The position numbers were made by a program, and so were the translations under genes. The notes below the pieces were generated by a model. It was not told where the DNA came from. It saw only the letters and a program-made list of their open reading frames with translations, and searched no databases. A stretch of 64,000 nt of DNA from Muribaculaceae bacterium (GTDB lineage: Bacteria > Bacteroidota > Bacteroidia > Bacteroidales > Muribaculaceae): positions 186,001-250,000 of the forward strand of contig JAFTRI010000023.1 in assembly GCA_017462345.1 (NCBI GenBank), given 5' to 3'. This document shows positions 9,649-16,783 of this stretch, piece by piece (position 1 is the first letter of the stretch; each line of letters begins with the position of its first letter).

Positions 9649-10389
9649 TTAATCTGTGTCTTCAAGTCCGGTAATGACCGATGTAATGTAAGGGGTGGGG
9701 CGTAATGCTTCCGCTCTTCTCATCATGGATAGGGCTTCTTTGCGATATGTTTCATTTCCGGTCTGCCGGAACAGGATGAGGCTGTAGTTTCCCAGTTCAA
9801 GCAGGGCATTGTAGTTGTCTGGTTCAAGAAACAGGATTCTGCGATAGGTGTTCATGGCTTCTTGGGGCTTGTTTCCGAGCATGTAGCCCTGGGCAAGAGT
9901 TGTCAGGTAGCCGGTGTCGTCAGGCATTCCGTCCAGCATGATGTTGCTGTATTCCACCATCCTGTCTGCATCTTTGCGGAATGTGTAGTAACGTAACAGG
10001 TATCCGTCAATGTTGCGGGAGAGCCAAGGTTGTGCCTCCTTTATATGTTTCATGAAATTCTCATAGAGTTTACTTTGGCCTACTGAAAAACTTTCACGTT
10101 CCACTGCGGTGAAAATGGAGTCGAACGGGACATGGTATTGCATGGCTTTTTCCATCAGAGCCAGTTGGGCAGTCGTGTCGGATTGCATGGCAGCCGAGAT
10201 GATTGCATGGCTGTAGGTGTCGGGATTGTCAGGCTTCTCTTCAAGCATCAGCCAATACATGGCGGTTGCGCTTGCCCATTCTTTTTGTCCGTAGAAACGC
10301 TGGGCTTTTGTTGCAATCGTCCGGTAGTCGGCGGCTGTTGACGGAATCACTGCCGCAACTGACAAAATCAAGTACAGCAGGTGCTTCAT
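9649..10389 (-). CDS. Exported TPR protein
   Basis: 246 residues with a signal peptide (MKHLLYLILSVAAVIPSTAA, cleavage near residue 20). The body is helical with tetratricopeptide-like repeats at about 23-60 and 150-215 (for example GYLTTLAQGYMLGNKPQEAM and DNYNALLELGNYSLILF). TPR units bind partner proteins; no enzymatic motif is present. Its ATG at 10389 directly abuts the stop of the mannose-1-phosphate guanylyltransferase gene, so the two are very likely cotranscribed. Function unknown. Confidence 0.75.
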   Translation of the reverse strand: MKHLLYLILSVAAVIPSTAADYRTIATKAQRFYGQKEWASATAMYWLMLEEKPDNPDTYSHAIISAAMQSDTTAQLALMEKAMQYHVPFDSIFTAVERESFSVGQSKLYENFMKHIKEAQPWLSRNIDGYLLRYYTFRKDADRMVEYSNIMLDGMPDDTGYLTTLAQGYMLGNKPQEAMNTYRRILFLEPDNYNALLELGNYSLILFRQTGNETYRKEALSMMRRAEALRPTPYITSVITGLEDTD

Positions 10390-11472
10390 TTACAGGAATT
10401 TGTCCCCGAAATTCAACTTTACATCGTTGACCATCTGCTTGATGCGTTGTTCTTCACTCATGGGGCACACAAGCAGTACATCTCCGGCATCGGATATTAT
10501 ATAGTCTTTCAATCCTGAGACAACGATGAGTTTATCTCCTTGTACGGCAAATATGTTGCCGGTGGAGTTATAGGCGAGCACATTACAGTTCTGTGTTACG
10601 TTGGTATCCCGGTTCTTTGGGGAGTTGTCATATAGTGCACTCCATGTACCAAGGTCGTTCCATCCGAAGTCGACACATTCCACGTAGACGTTGGACGCTT
10701 TCTCCATAATGGCGAAATCGATCGAGATGCTTACACAAGCAGGGAACTCCTTTTCGATAAATTCGTTTTCACGGGGAGTCCCGAACAGCTCCTGTCCGGC
10801 GTCAAATTGCCCGGCAAGATCGGCTGCGTATGTGTGCAAAGCATTTTTGATGGATGATGCTTTCCATAGGAAAATGCCTGAATTCCAGAAGAATTCTCCT
10901 GTCGCGAGAAATACTTTTGCCAGTTCGATATCCGGCTTTTCGGTGAATGTCTTTACCTTAAGGATACCTGGTTGTGCCTCGTCGCCAATCTGGATATATC
11001 CGTATCCGGTTTCGGGTCGTGACGGCTTGATACCGAGAGTCAGCAGGGCATCGTTGTTTTCCACGAACTCAAATCCTGCTTGTATGCTGCGGTGGAATTC
11101 CGATTCACGGGTTATGAGGTGGTCACTCGGGGTGACTATCATGCTTGCCTGCGGGTCGCGGGCCGCTATATGGTAGGCCGCCCAGGCGATGCAAGGGGCG
11201 GTATTGCGGCGTGCCGGTTCAAGAAGGATCTGGTCGTCATCGAGTTCCGGAAGCTGTTCCTTTACAAGGGGGGCATATTGGGCGTTTGTGACAATGATTA
11301 TGTTTTCGGCGGGGACTAACGGGAGTATCCGGTCGTAGCTCATCTGCAGAAGAGAACGGCCAGTCCCGAAAAAGTCAATGAACTGTTTGGGGCGGTCGGC
11401 GCGGCTGTATGGCCAGAAACGGCTTCCTATGCCACCGCACATTATCACGCAATAACGATGATTGTCGGTCAT
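10390..11472 (-). CDS. manC: Mannose-1-phosphate guanylyltransferase
   Basis: 360 residues, the length of the stand-alone GDP-mannose pyrophosphorylase (without the isomerase domain). The nucleotide-binding signature GGIGSRFWPYSRADRPKQF is at residues 13-31, TPSDHLI near 120 is the metal/nucleotide site, and TFTEKPD plus the FGWNDLGTW sugar-site motif follow. It makes GDP-mannose from mannose-1-phosphate and GTP for surface glycans or GDP-fucose. It precedes the TPR gene with no gap and is divergent from pyrH. I saw no clear TAnnTTTG element upstream. The symbol is by family. Confidence 0.9.
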   Translation of the reverse strand: MTDNHRYCVIMCGGIGSRFWPYSRADRPKQFIDFFGTGRSLLQMSYDRILPLVPAENIIIVTNAQYAPLVKEQLPELDDDQILLEPARRNTAPCIAWAAYHIAARDPQASMIVTPSDHLITRESEFHRSIQAGFEFVENNDALLTLGIKPSRPETGYGYIQIGDEAQPGILKVKTFTEKPDIELAKVFLATGEFFWNSGIFLWKASSIKNALHTYAADLAGQFDAGQELFGTPRENEFIEKEFPACVSISIDFAIMEKASNVYVECVDFGWNDLGTWSALYDNSPKNRDTNVTQNCNVLAYNSTGNIFAVQGDKLIVVSGLKDYIISDAGDVLLVCPMSEEQRIKQMVNDVKLNFGDKFL

Positions 11473-11574
11473 GATTATGATATTTAATGATGAGGCTAAG
11501 TTAAATATTATCTTTAGAAAAACCTATTTTTTCGGATATTTCTCACACAAAATTTCCCATTTGGGGCGGTAAAT

Positions 11575-11606
11575 CTTGGAGTACTCATTTAAATGGGCTA
11601 TATTTG
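11575..11606 (+). promoter_or_regulatory. Promoter of pyrH
   Basis: CTTG (11575-11578), a 20-base spacer and TATATTTG (11599-11606) form a textbook Bacteroidota promoter. Transcription would begin near 11613, which excludes an in-frame ATG at 11593 and fixes the pyrH start at ATG 11632. Confidence 0.8.
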
Positions 11607-11631
11607 TCAAGTAGTAAAAATATACATCTTT

Positions 11632-12342
11632 ATGAGAACAAAATATAAGCGTGTTTTGCTCAAGTTAAGCGGTGAGTCGCTCATGGGAGAGCAGGGTTAC
11701 GGTATCGATACCAAGCGTTTGGGCGAGTATGCCTCGCAGGTTAAGGAGATCGCTTCACAAGGTGTCGAAGTGGCAATTGTGATAGGAGGTGGCAACATTT
11801 TCCGTGGGCTTTCAGGTGCCTCGAAGGGATTTGACCGGGTTAAGGGCGATCAGATGGGTATGCTTGCTACTGTAATCAATTCGCTTGCCCTCAGTTCCGC
11901 GCTTGAGGCGGTAGGGCAGCCTGCACGTGTCTTTACGGCCATAAATATGTTTCCGGTCGGGGAGCATTACAGCAAGTGGAAAGCCATCGAGGCTTTGAAA
12001 TCAGGGGCTGTTTCCATCATTGCCGGAGGCACAGGCAATCCTTTCTTTACTACCGATACCGGTTCGGCGCTACGGGGCATTGAGGTAGAGGCCGATGTAA
12101 TGCTGAAGGGTACACGTGTCGACGGTATCTATACTGCCGACCCCGAGAAGGATCCTACGGCAACCAAGTTCAGTAAAATCTCCTACAATGAGGTATATAC
12201 CCGCGGACTGAAAGTTATGGACTTGACTGCAACGGCTCTCTGCAAGGAAAACAATCTGCCTATCGTGGTGTTCGATATGGATACTCCCGGAAATCTGGCT
12301 AAGGTGATTGCCGGTGAGCCTATCGGGACTTTGGTTTATTAG
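11632..12342 (+). CDS. pyrH: UMP kinase PyrH
   Basis: 236 residues from ATG 11632. PyrH phosphorylates UMP to UDP with ATP and belongs to the amino-acid kinase fold. Visible motifs: N-terminal VLLKLSGESLMGEQG, the glycine-rich VIGGGNIFRG, DQMGMLAT, AGGTGNPFFTTDTGSAL and a KGTRVDGIYTADP loop, all in the canonical order. An upstream ATG at 11593 lies inside the promoter and is rejected. frr follows after 24 bases; pyrH-frr is a common bacterial pairing for nucleotide supply and translation recycling. Confidence 0.97.
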   Translation: MRTKYKRVLLKLSGESLMGEQGYGIDTKRLGEYASQVKEIASQGVEVAIVIGGGNIFRGLSGASKGFDRVKGDQMGMLATVINSLALSSALEAVGQPARVFTAINMFPVGEHYSKWKAIEALKSGAVSIIAGGTGNPFFTTDTGSALRGIEVEADVMLKGTRVDGIYTADPEKDPTATKFSKISYNEVYTRGLKVMDLTATALCKENNLPIVVFDMDTPGNLAKVIAGEPIGTLVY

Positions 12343-12366
12343 ATGAAAATTTAAAATCAGAATATT

Positions 12367-12927
12367 ATGAGTGAAATAAAAGACTATTTGGAGCCTGCCG
12401 AAGAGAAGATGGAGCTGGCGGTTGATTATCTTGACGAGACGTTGGCCCGTATCCGTGCCGGAAAGGCCAATGCAAAGATCCTTGAAGGCATCAGAGTGGA
12501 ATACTACGGTAGCGCGGTACCTATTTCCAATGTCGCCAATGTGTCGGTTCCTGATGCGCGTACAATTGCGATAACCCCGTGGGAGAAAGCTATGTTCAAG
12601 GAGATTGAGAAAGCCATTATCAATTCCGAACTCGGTATCACTCCTGAAAATAACGGTGAAATCATTCGTCTCACAATCCCGCCGCTGACCGAGGATCGCC
12701 GCAAGGCTCTTGTAAAGCAGTGCAAGGGTGAGGCAGAGAATGCTAAAGTGTCGGTGCGCAATGCCCGTCGTGATGCAATCGAAGGGCTTAAAAAAGCGGT
12801 TAAGAACGGGATGCCTGAAGATGTCCAGAAGGATGGTGAAGACAAGGTGCAGAAACTGCATGACAAGTATCTGAAAAAAATCGACGACATTTTTGCCGCC
12901 AAAGAAAAAGAGATACTCACGGTATAA
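12367..12927 (+). CDS. frr: Ribosome recycling factor
   Basis: 186 residues, the standard length. The long three-helix bundle and small beta domain are recognisable: [19 protein letters not shown], then [29 protein letters not shown]-like [17 protein letters not shown], and the C-terminal [20 protein letters not shown]. With EF-G it splits post-termination ribosomes. Cotranscribed with pyrH and closed by the terminator at 12961-13001. Confidence 0.97.
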   Translation: MSEIKDYLEPAEEKMELAVDYLDETLARIRAGKANAKILEGIRVEYYGSAVPISNVANVSVPDARTIAITPWEKAMFKEIEKAIINSELGITPENNGEIIRLTIPPLTEDRRKALVKQCKGEAENAKVSVRNARRDAIEGLKKAVKNGMPEDVQKDGEDKVQKLHDKYLKKIDDIFAAKEKEILTV

Positions 12928-12960
12928 TAATATCCAGAAGGACGACAAGACCAATAAACG

Positions 12961-13001
12961 GGAAATGTGCCAAAATACGGAAATAGGCACATTTCCTTTT
13001 T
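12961..13001 (+). terminator. Rho-independent terminator of pyrH-frr
   Basis: Perfect 11-base inverted repeat: GGAAATGTGCC at 12961-12971 and GGCACATTTCC at 12986-12996, with a 14-base loop and a run of five T directly after. It lies 34 bases past the frr stop. Confidence 0.9.
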
Positions 13002-13031
13002 ATATCCTCTAATACCATAGCAAAATTGATT

Positions 13032-13200
13032 GTGGAGAGCTTCTCCACCCTTGCGGGCACCTCTCCCTTGTAGGGGGAGGACTTTCCCTGCGGTGTGGTT
13101 GCCGCTTATGTTATTTCCTGCCCTGATTCGGGGTGTGTATCGAGGCGTGAAATGCTCCCCTTTTGCGGGGGGAGCTGCCGCCTTGGCGGCTGAGTGGGGT
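13032..13200 (+). repeat. Palindrome-rich intergenic repeat, copy A (rearranged)
   Basis: This stretch between convergent frr and the TatD-like gene has two modules shared with copies B-D: a CACCTCTCCCTTGTAGGG block with its reverse complement nearby (13060-13080), and GCTCCCCTTTTGC..GGGGGGAGC followed by GCCGCCTTGGCGGCTGAG (13154-13192). In A the order of the modules is opposite to B, C and D. It contains no gene. Such GC-rich palindromes can be mobile non-coding repeats or structured RNA. Confidence 0.75.
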
Positions 13201-13211
13201 GTACTCGGAAA

Positions 13212-13796
13212 TCATAAATGTTTGTCAGCTCTGTTCCGTATAGCTGAAATTCGTGCGATTATTTCGGATATGGGGAGCTTGCTTTCATCGCTTTCGGTCA
13301 GCAGCCGGTCGTCGGGAATTACCGCAGCGGTTTCCGGGTTGAATTTTTCACCAAGCGAGATGTAAAACCCGTTGTTCAGCAGTTCGCGGGCAAGTTGAGG
13401 TTTGCCTCTGAAGCCGTGTATGATCCAAGGCATTTCGGGACACAGTTGCCTTTTGAGCCCTATGATTGTAGGGAAAGTCCTTACCGCGTGAATTATCAAT
13501 GGCTTACGGTATTTTTCACTCAGTTGTATGTGATGTCGGAAAATCTCGGTCTGGATTCCGAGCTCTCCCCCTTTCAGTGCGTCCAGCCCGGTTTCTCCTA
13601 TTGCAACCACTTGCCGGTGGCTGCACATTCTGTCAAGCAGTTCGATGGTGGTTCCGGTGGCTGCCGGAACATCCCAGGGGTGTATTCCAGCCGAGTATGT
13701 CACCCCGTCATGTATCTTGTCACCGGGTGAGATGTTTATTATTGCCGTGGCGGCCCGGTTGGGGTCGTGTGAGTGTATGTCGGGGAGATTGAACAT
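13212..13796 (-). CDS. Short TatD-family metal-dependent hydrolase
   Basis: 194 residues, shorter than the usual 250-265 of TatD DNases. Family motifs in order: DIHSHD (residues 6-11, first metal ligands), AGIHPWD, the metal-bridging GETGLDALKGG, then FRHHIQLSEKYRKPLIIHAVR, HGFRGKPQLARELL and ISLGEKFN, ending with LLTESDES instead of the usual ETD. TatD proteins are TIM-barrel nucleases/hydrolases. I chose ATG 13796 (MFNLPDIHSHD) over GTG 13805, which lies inside yidD. It lies 5 bases after yidD. Whether this compact form is an active DNase is uncertain. Confidence 0.8.
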   Translation of the reverse strand: MFNLPDIHSHDPNRAATAIINISPGDKIHDGVTYSAGIHPWDVPAATGTTIELLDRMCSHRQVVAIGETGLDALKGGELGIQTEIFRHHIQLSEKYRKPLIIHAVRTFPTIIGLKRQLCPEMPWIIHGFRGKPQLARELLNNGFYISLGEKFNPETAAVIPDDRLLTESDESKLPISEIIARISAIRNRADKHL

Positions 13797-13801
13797 GGCG
13801 G

Positions 13802-14023
13802 TCACGGTACCGGGTCATAGCCGCACCCTCCCCATGGATGGCATCGGCATATACGTTTAACGGCAAGCCATAATCCTTTTCCGGGACCGTGCCGGCGTAT
13901 TGCTTCTATGGCATACTGGCTGCAAGTGGGTGTGTACCGGCATAAAGGCGGGAATAAGGGGGAAATGCAGTACCGGTAGATGATTATGGGCAATATGAGC
14001 AGGTTGCTAATCAGTTTTTTCAT
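13802..14023 (-). CDS. yidD: Membrane protein insertion efficiency factor YidD
   Basis: 73 residues from ATG 14023. One N-terminal hydrophobic stretch ([19 protein letters not shown]), then the signature [19 protein letters not shown] and [13 protein letters not shown] with conserved cysteines. It helps YidC insert inner-membrane proteins. Further upstream in-frame starts (ATG 14050, TTG 14065) give a proline-rich extension not seen in the family, so the internal ATG is preferred. It overlaps rnpA by 17 bases, the classical rnpA-yidD order. Confidence 0.93.
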   Translation of the reverse strand: MKKLISNLLILPIIIYRYCISPLFPPLCRYTPTCSQYAIEAIRRHGPGKGLWLAVKRICRCHPWGGCGYDPVP

Positions 14024-14420
14024 CGTTATCGGAGAAAGAGGTGGCGGCATTGGAGATTTTTCCAAGCAGCCTGATTATGGCATGTTCAACGGTGGCATAG
14101 TTCTGCAGGCCGTTGTTGAGGTAAATGAAGGCCATGTCGATTGCCATGTTTTCAGGAAGTTGCAGGTAGTGCCGGTTAAGACGGTATGCTTCGCGTATGC
14201 GCCGGCGCATTTTTACACGGTCTACGGCATGTCTGAGCCGTTTTTTGGGTACTGAAATGAAGAACTGTGCCGTGTGGTTGCGCCGGTTGTTTACACGCCA
14301 TACGGCACGGACAGGGAATGCTGAGCATGACCGGGAGTCCTTTCCGGAAAAAAGAGCCTCTATTGCAGTCAGGCTGCACAGTTTTTCGCGTTTATATAAC
14401 CGTAGAGAAGTCAATGGCAA
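14007..14420 (-). CDS. rnpA: Ribonuclease P protein component
   Basis: 137 residues. The protein subunit of RNase P, which matures the 5' ends of tRNA. The signature [20 protein letters not shown] lies near residues 60-79, preceded by the strand FFISVPK, and the first helix [10 protein letters not shown] is typical. The reading frame is closed upstream by TAA, and no ATG precedes the conserved part, so the start is probably TTG 14420 (or TTG 14414). It is followed by yidD and the TatD-like gene in one tight unit. The RNA subunit gene was not seen in the window. Confidence 0.93.
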   Translation of the reverse strand: MPLTSLRLYKREKLCSLTAIEALFSGKDSRSCSAFPVRAVWRVNNRRNHTAQFFISVPKKRLRHAVDRVKMRRRIREAYRLNRHYLQLPENMAIDMAFIYLNNGLQNYATVEHAIIRLLGKISNAATSFSDNDEKTD

Positions 14421-14436
14421 GGTGATTTATAGGAAA

Positions 14437-14480
14437 ACGCCTTGCAAGTTTAGCAAAATATCGTGGAACTTGCAAGGCGT
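14437..14480 (-). terminator. Terminator hairpin after hemD
   Basis: A perfect 14-base inverted repeat (arms 14437-14450 and 14467-14480, 16-base loop). On the minus strand it follows the hemD stop and the outer arm ends in GTTTTCC, a short T run, so it probably terminates hemD transcripts just before rnpA. Confidence 0.75.
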
Positions 14481-14500
14481 GTATTTAATTGGGGTTTGTA

Positions 14501-15250
14501 TCAGTTCTTTTTGGCGTCCTCTTTCAGGTAGAGATCAAGTGCTGCTGTCATCGACGGTGCTTTTACCGACGGCGCTTCCATGTCGAGCCGTAGACCGGCA
14601 TCACGTACCGCTTGTGCGGTTGTGCTTCCGAAACAGCCTATTCTGATGTCGTCCTGCTTGAACTCCGGGAAATTCTTGAGCAGCGATGCGATTCCAGAGG
14701 GGCTGAAGAACAGCAGCATGTCGTAGTCAAATGGCTCTTCAGGTCCGAAATCGTTGCTGACAGTGCGGTACATTACAGCCTTGGTGTAATTGATATTGTG
14801 CTTGTCGAGAACATTGCTGTCCTCCTTGTTCACATCCGATACCGCATAGAGGAATTTCTCCTTTGAATGCTTGAGGAGGAACGGGAGCAGGTCATCGAGC
14901 TTGCCGGTATTGCCATGGAATATTTTGCGTTTGCGGTACACGATGTATTTCTGGAGATACAGGGCTATGGACTCTGTGGTGCAGAAATATTTCATTGTAT
15001 CGGGTATATTTACACGCATCTCCTCACACAGGCGGAAGAAATGGTCGATAGCAGTACGGGCGGTAAAAATTATCGCAGTAAATTCTGATATTGATATTTT
15101 CGACTGACGGAATTCCTTGGCTGTAAGTCCCTCGACTTTGATAAAGGGTCGGAATTCGATTTGTACGCCGTATTTTTCAGCTATTTCGTAGTAAGGTGAT
15201 TTTTCGGAAGATGGCTTCGGTTGGGAAACTAAAACTTTTTTTACTTTCAC
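14501..15250 (-). CDS. hemD: Uroporphyrinogen-III synthase, GTG start
   Basis: 249 residues from a GTG at 15250. The product (HemD fold) closes hydroxymethylbilane to uroporphyrinogen III in haem/corrin synthesis. Bacteroidota HemD proteins start with KKVLVSQPKP; here this is preceded by GTG AAA GTA. Other motifs: AIIFTARTAIDHFFRL, FCTTESIALYLQ, FFSPSGIASLLKNFPEF and IGCFGSTTAQAVRDAGL. Longer ATG starts (up to 15343) would overlap the DUF4271 gene by 76 bases, whereas GTG 15250 leaves 17 bases. A TACCTTTG promoter element lies upstream at 15341-15348. DUF4271 directly upstream is the usual Bacteroidota neighbour. Confidence 0.9.
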   Translation of the reverse strand: MKVKKVLVSQPKPSSEKSPYYEIAEKYGVQIEFRPFIKVEGLTAKEFRQSKISISEFTAIIFTARTAIDHFFRLCEEMRVNIPDTMKYFCTTESIALYLQKYIVYRKRKIFHGNTGKLDDLLPFLLKHSKEKFLYAVSDVNKEDSNVLDKHNINYTKAVMYRTVSNDFGPEEPFDYDMLLFFSPSGIASLLKNFPEFKQDDIRIGCFGSTTAQAVRDAGLRLDMEAPSVKAPSMTAALDLYLKEDAKKN

Positions 15251-15267
15251 TTTTACTAAAATTTGCT

Positions 15268-16101
15268 TTACTCGGTTATCAGCCTGCTTATCAGAATGAC
15301 TCCGGAGTAGGCTGTTATGACCGGAATTATTTCTACGCTGCAAAGGTACAAAATAAAATAAAGCAATGAGGTGATTTTGTGGTAAAAAATTCTAAAACCC
15401 TTACAGATAAAGACTATACGTGCCGTGATGTAGAGTGCCGCTCCGATGATGAGCATTGTATCGGCCGATGCCGGATAGAAGATTGTCAGCAATGCGGGGA
15501 TGATTAGTGCGAAGCCGAGCAGTGCCTGGCTTGCGTTGAAGCCTTTTATCCATTGTGATCTGCCTGTACGGTCACTGAAAACGTATCCGATGATGCCGTA
15601 GGCTGCCAGTTGGAACAGGTATAGCGAGGATGTCACTCCGAGAAGGAGCATTGTCGCGGTGAATGCGTTCCCGTCGGTGACAGGGGCGTGTCTTCCTGTC
15701 AGTGCCAGTAGCAGTATGCTTTCGTAGACGCATGTCTGGATTATGAGGGTGACGAGCACCTGTGTTTCATTGGCGGTGCGGTCGTCGAACACGTTGGCGC
15801 GGCGTCTCACCGACCACAGGTCCTGGGTGAATGTCCTGAACAGTCGGGAGCAGTGTTTGAACCCTATGGCAACAAGCAGGAAGGATATTGCGATAAGGGT
15901 CATTATCCCGGAATTTTCCCCAGGTGAGGTGGGGCGCGGTGTGCCCGGAATCCCGGTGGTATATGGGACGGTCGATGTGGTGCACACGGTTTTTTCTATG
16001 GCTGATGTGGGGGCGTCGGCCTCATGGCAGGTGTTGATGGACGGGAATCCCGTTGACATCGTCATTGTGGTGTCGTTGCTTAGTGGCTTTCCGGGCATCA
16101 T
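15268..16101 (-). CDS. DUF4271 membrane protein
   Basis: 277 residues. A Thr/Pro-rich N-terminus (about 1-65) is followed by six or so hydrophobic segments (IMTLIAISFLLVAIGFKH, then VTLIIQTCVYESILLLAL, and so on) and the motif SQWIKGFNASQALLGFALI. It matches DUF4271, a Bacteroidota family found beside hemD; its function is unknown and a link to haem synthesis is inferred from that linkage only. Start is at a double ATG (16101/16098), 1 base after the LOG gene stop. Confidence 0.85.
   Translation of the reverse strand: MMPGKPLSNDTTMTMSTGFPSINTCHEADAPTSAIEKTVCTTSTVPYTTGIPGTPRPTSPGENSGIMTLIAISFLLVAIGFKHCSRLFRTFTQDLWSVRRRANVFDDRTANETQVLVTLIIQTCVYESILLLALTGRHAPVTDGNAFTATMLLLGVTSSLYLFQLAAYGIIGYVFSDRTGRSQWIKGFNASQALLGFALIIPALLTIFYPASADTMLIIGAALYITARIVFICKGFRIFYHKITSLLYFILYLCSVEIIPVITAYSGVILISRLITE
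15341..15348 (-). promoter_or_regulatory. -7 element inside DUF4271, possible hemD promoter
   Basis: TACCTTTG on the minus strand, an exact TAnnTTTG match lying within the 3' end of the DUF4271 gene about 90 bases before the hemD GTG start. No clear -33 element was identified, so this may be chance. Confidence 0.4.
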
Positions 16102-16102
16102 T

Positions 16103-16681
16103 TTACAGTTTGGGGATAAACTTTGTGCGGGAACAGTCGGTCAGTGCCAGCCTTATGGCCTCCTCGGGTGTTGTTGCCACTTGCCACAGTCCGCAGTGGT
16201 CTTTTTTCATGAATCCTTCCTCTACTGCTTTCCCGAGCATCCCGATGAGGGGGTCGTAATATCCCCCGGTGTTGAGTATGACGATATTGCCGGCGTATAT
16301 TCCGAGTTGTCGCCATGTGATGATTTCGAGCAGTTCTTCCAGAGTGCCGCAACCGCCGGGCAGGGCTATTGCCGACTGGGCGAGCTCTGCCATCCGCTTT
16401 TTGCGTGAATGCATGTCATCGGTGATTTCCATGCGTGACAGCAGTGGATGGTGCCATCCTTTCTCGACCATGAACCGGGGTATGACTCCGACGGTTTCCC
16501 CGTTGCAGTCGCGTGCACCGTCGATGACTGCACCCATCAGCCCTGAACGGCCTGCGCCGCACACTACCGCTTTCCCTGCCCGGGCTATCGATTGTCCCAG
16601 GCGGAATGCCGTTTCGGTGTATATGGGGGCGATGTTGCTGCTTGATGCGCAATATACGCAGATGGCGTTGTGCAATTCCAT
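16103..16681 (-). CDS. LOG-family protein (TIGR00730), nucleotide 5'-monophosphate phosphoribohydrolase-like
   Basis: 192 residues. Rossmann-fold LOG family, members of which release free bases from nucleoside 5'-monophosphates. Signatures: ICVYCASSSNI at the N-terminus, VVCGAGRSGLMGAVIDGA, and the catalytic/structural PGGCGTLEELLEIITWRQLG (PGGxGTxxE motif). Start ATG 16681 gives the family N-terminus; a TTG at 16696 lies in the promoter. The -7 element at 16686-16693 is so close that the transcript would be leaderless or nearly so. Followed after 1 base by DUF4271. Physiological substrate unknown. Confidence 0.88.
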   Translation of the reverse strand: MELHNAICVYCASSSNIAPIYTETAFRLGQSIARAGKAVVCGAGRSGLMGAVIDGARDCNGETVGVIPRFMVEKGWHHPLLSRMEITDDMHSRKKRMAELAQSAIALPGGCGTLEELLEIITWRQLGIYAGNIVILNTGGYYDPLIGMLGKAVEEGFMKKDHCGLWQVATTPEEAIRLALTDCSRTKFIPKL

Positions 16682-16685
16682 ATTG

Positions 16686-16693
16686 CAAAGATA
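16686..16693 (-). promoter_or_regulatory. -7 element immediately before the LOG start codon
   Basis: TATCTTTG on the minus strand ends 4 bases before ATG 16681. With the usual 5-8 base distance to the start of transcription, the mRNA would begin at or inside the start codon. No convincing -33 element. Confidence 0.55.
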
Positions 16694-16730
16694 CAATTTC
16701 TTGCTTTAGCGTTGCCGGTTATCCGGCAAT

Positions 16731-16764
16731 AAAAAGAGCGGCCTGTTGTGAGACCGCTCTTTTT
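16731..16764 (-). terminator. Strong terminator after the 724-residue secreted protein gene
   Basis: AAAAAGAGCGG (16731-16741) and CCGCTCTTTTT (16754-16764) form a perfect 11-base stem with a 12-base loop; T runs exist on both strands. It ends the gene at 16784-18958 just before the LOG promoter. Confidence 0.92.
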
Positions 16765-16783
16765 GTGGTTATGACGGACGTGT

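Noticed and set aside
12070..12990. Long minus-strand open frame (306 codons) opposite pyrH and frr
   Set aside because: Both plus-strand genes are certain and the opposite product resembles no family; it is a shadow of their codon use.
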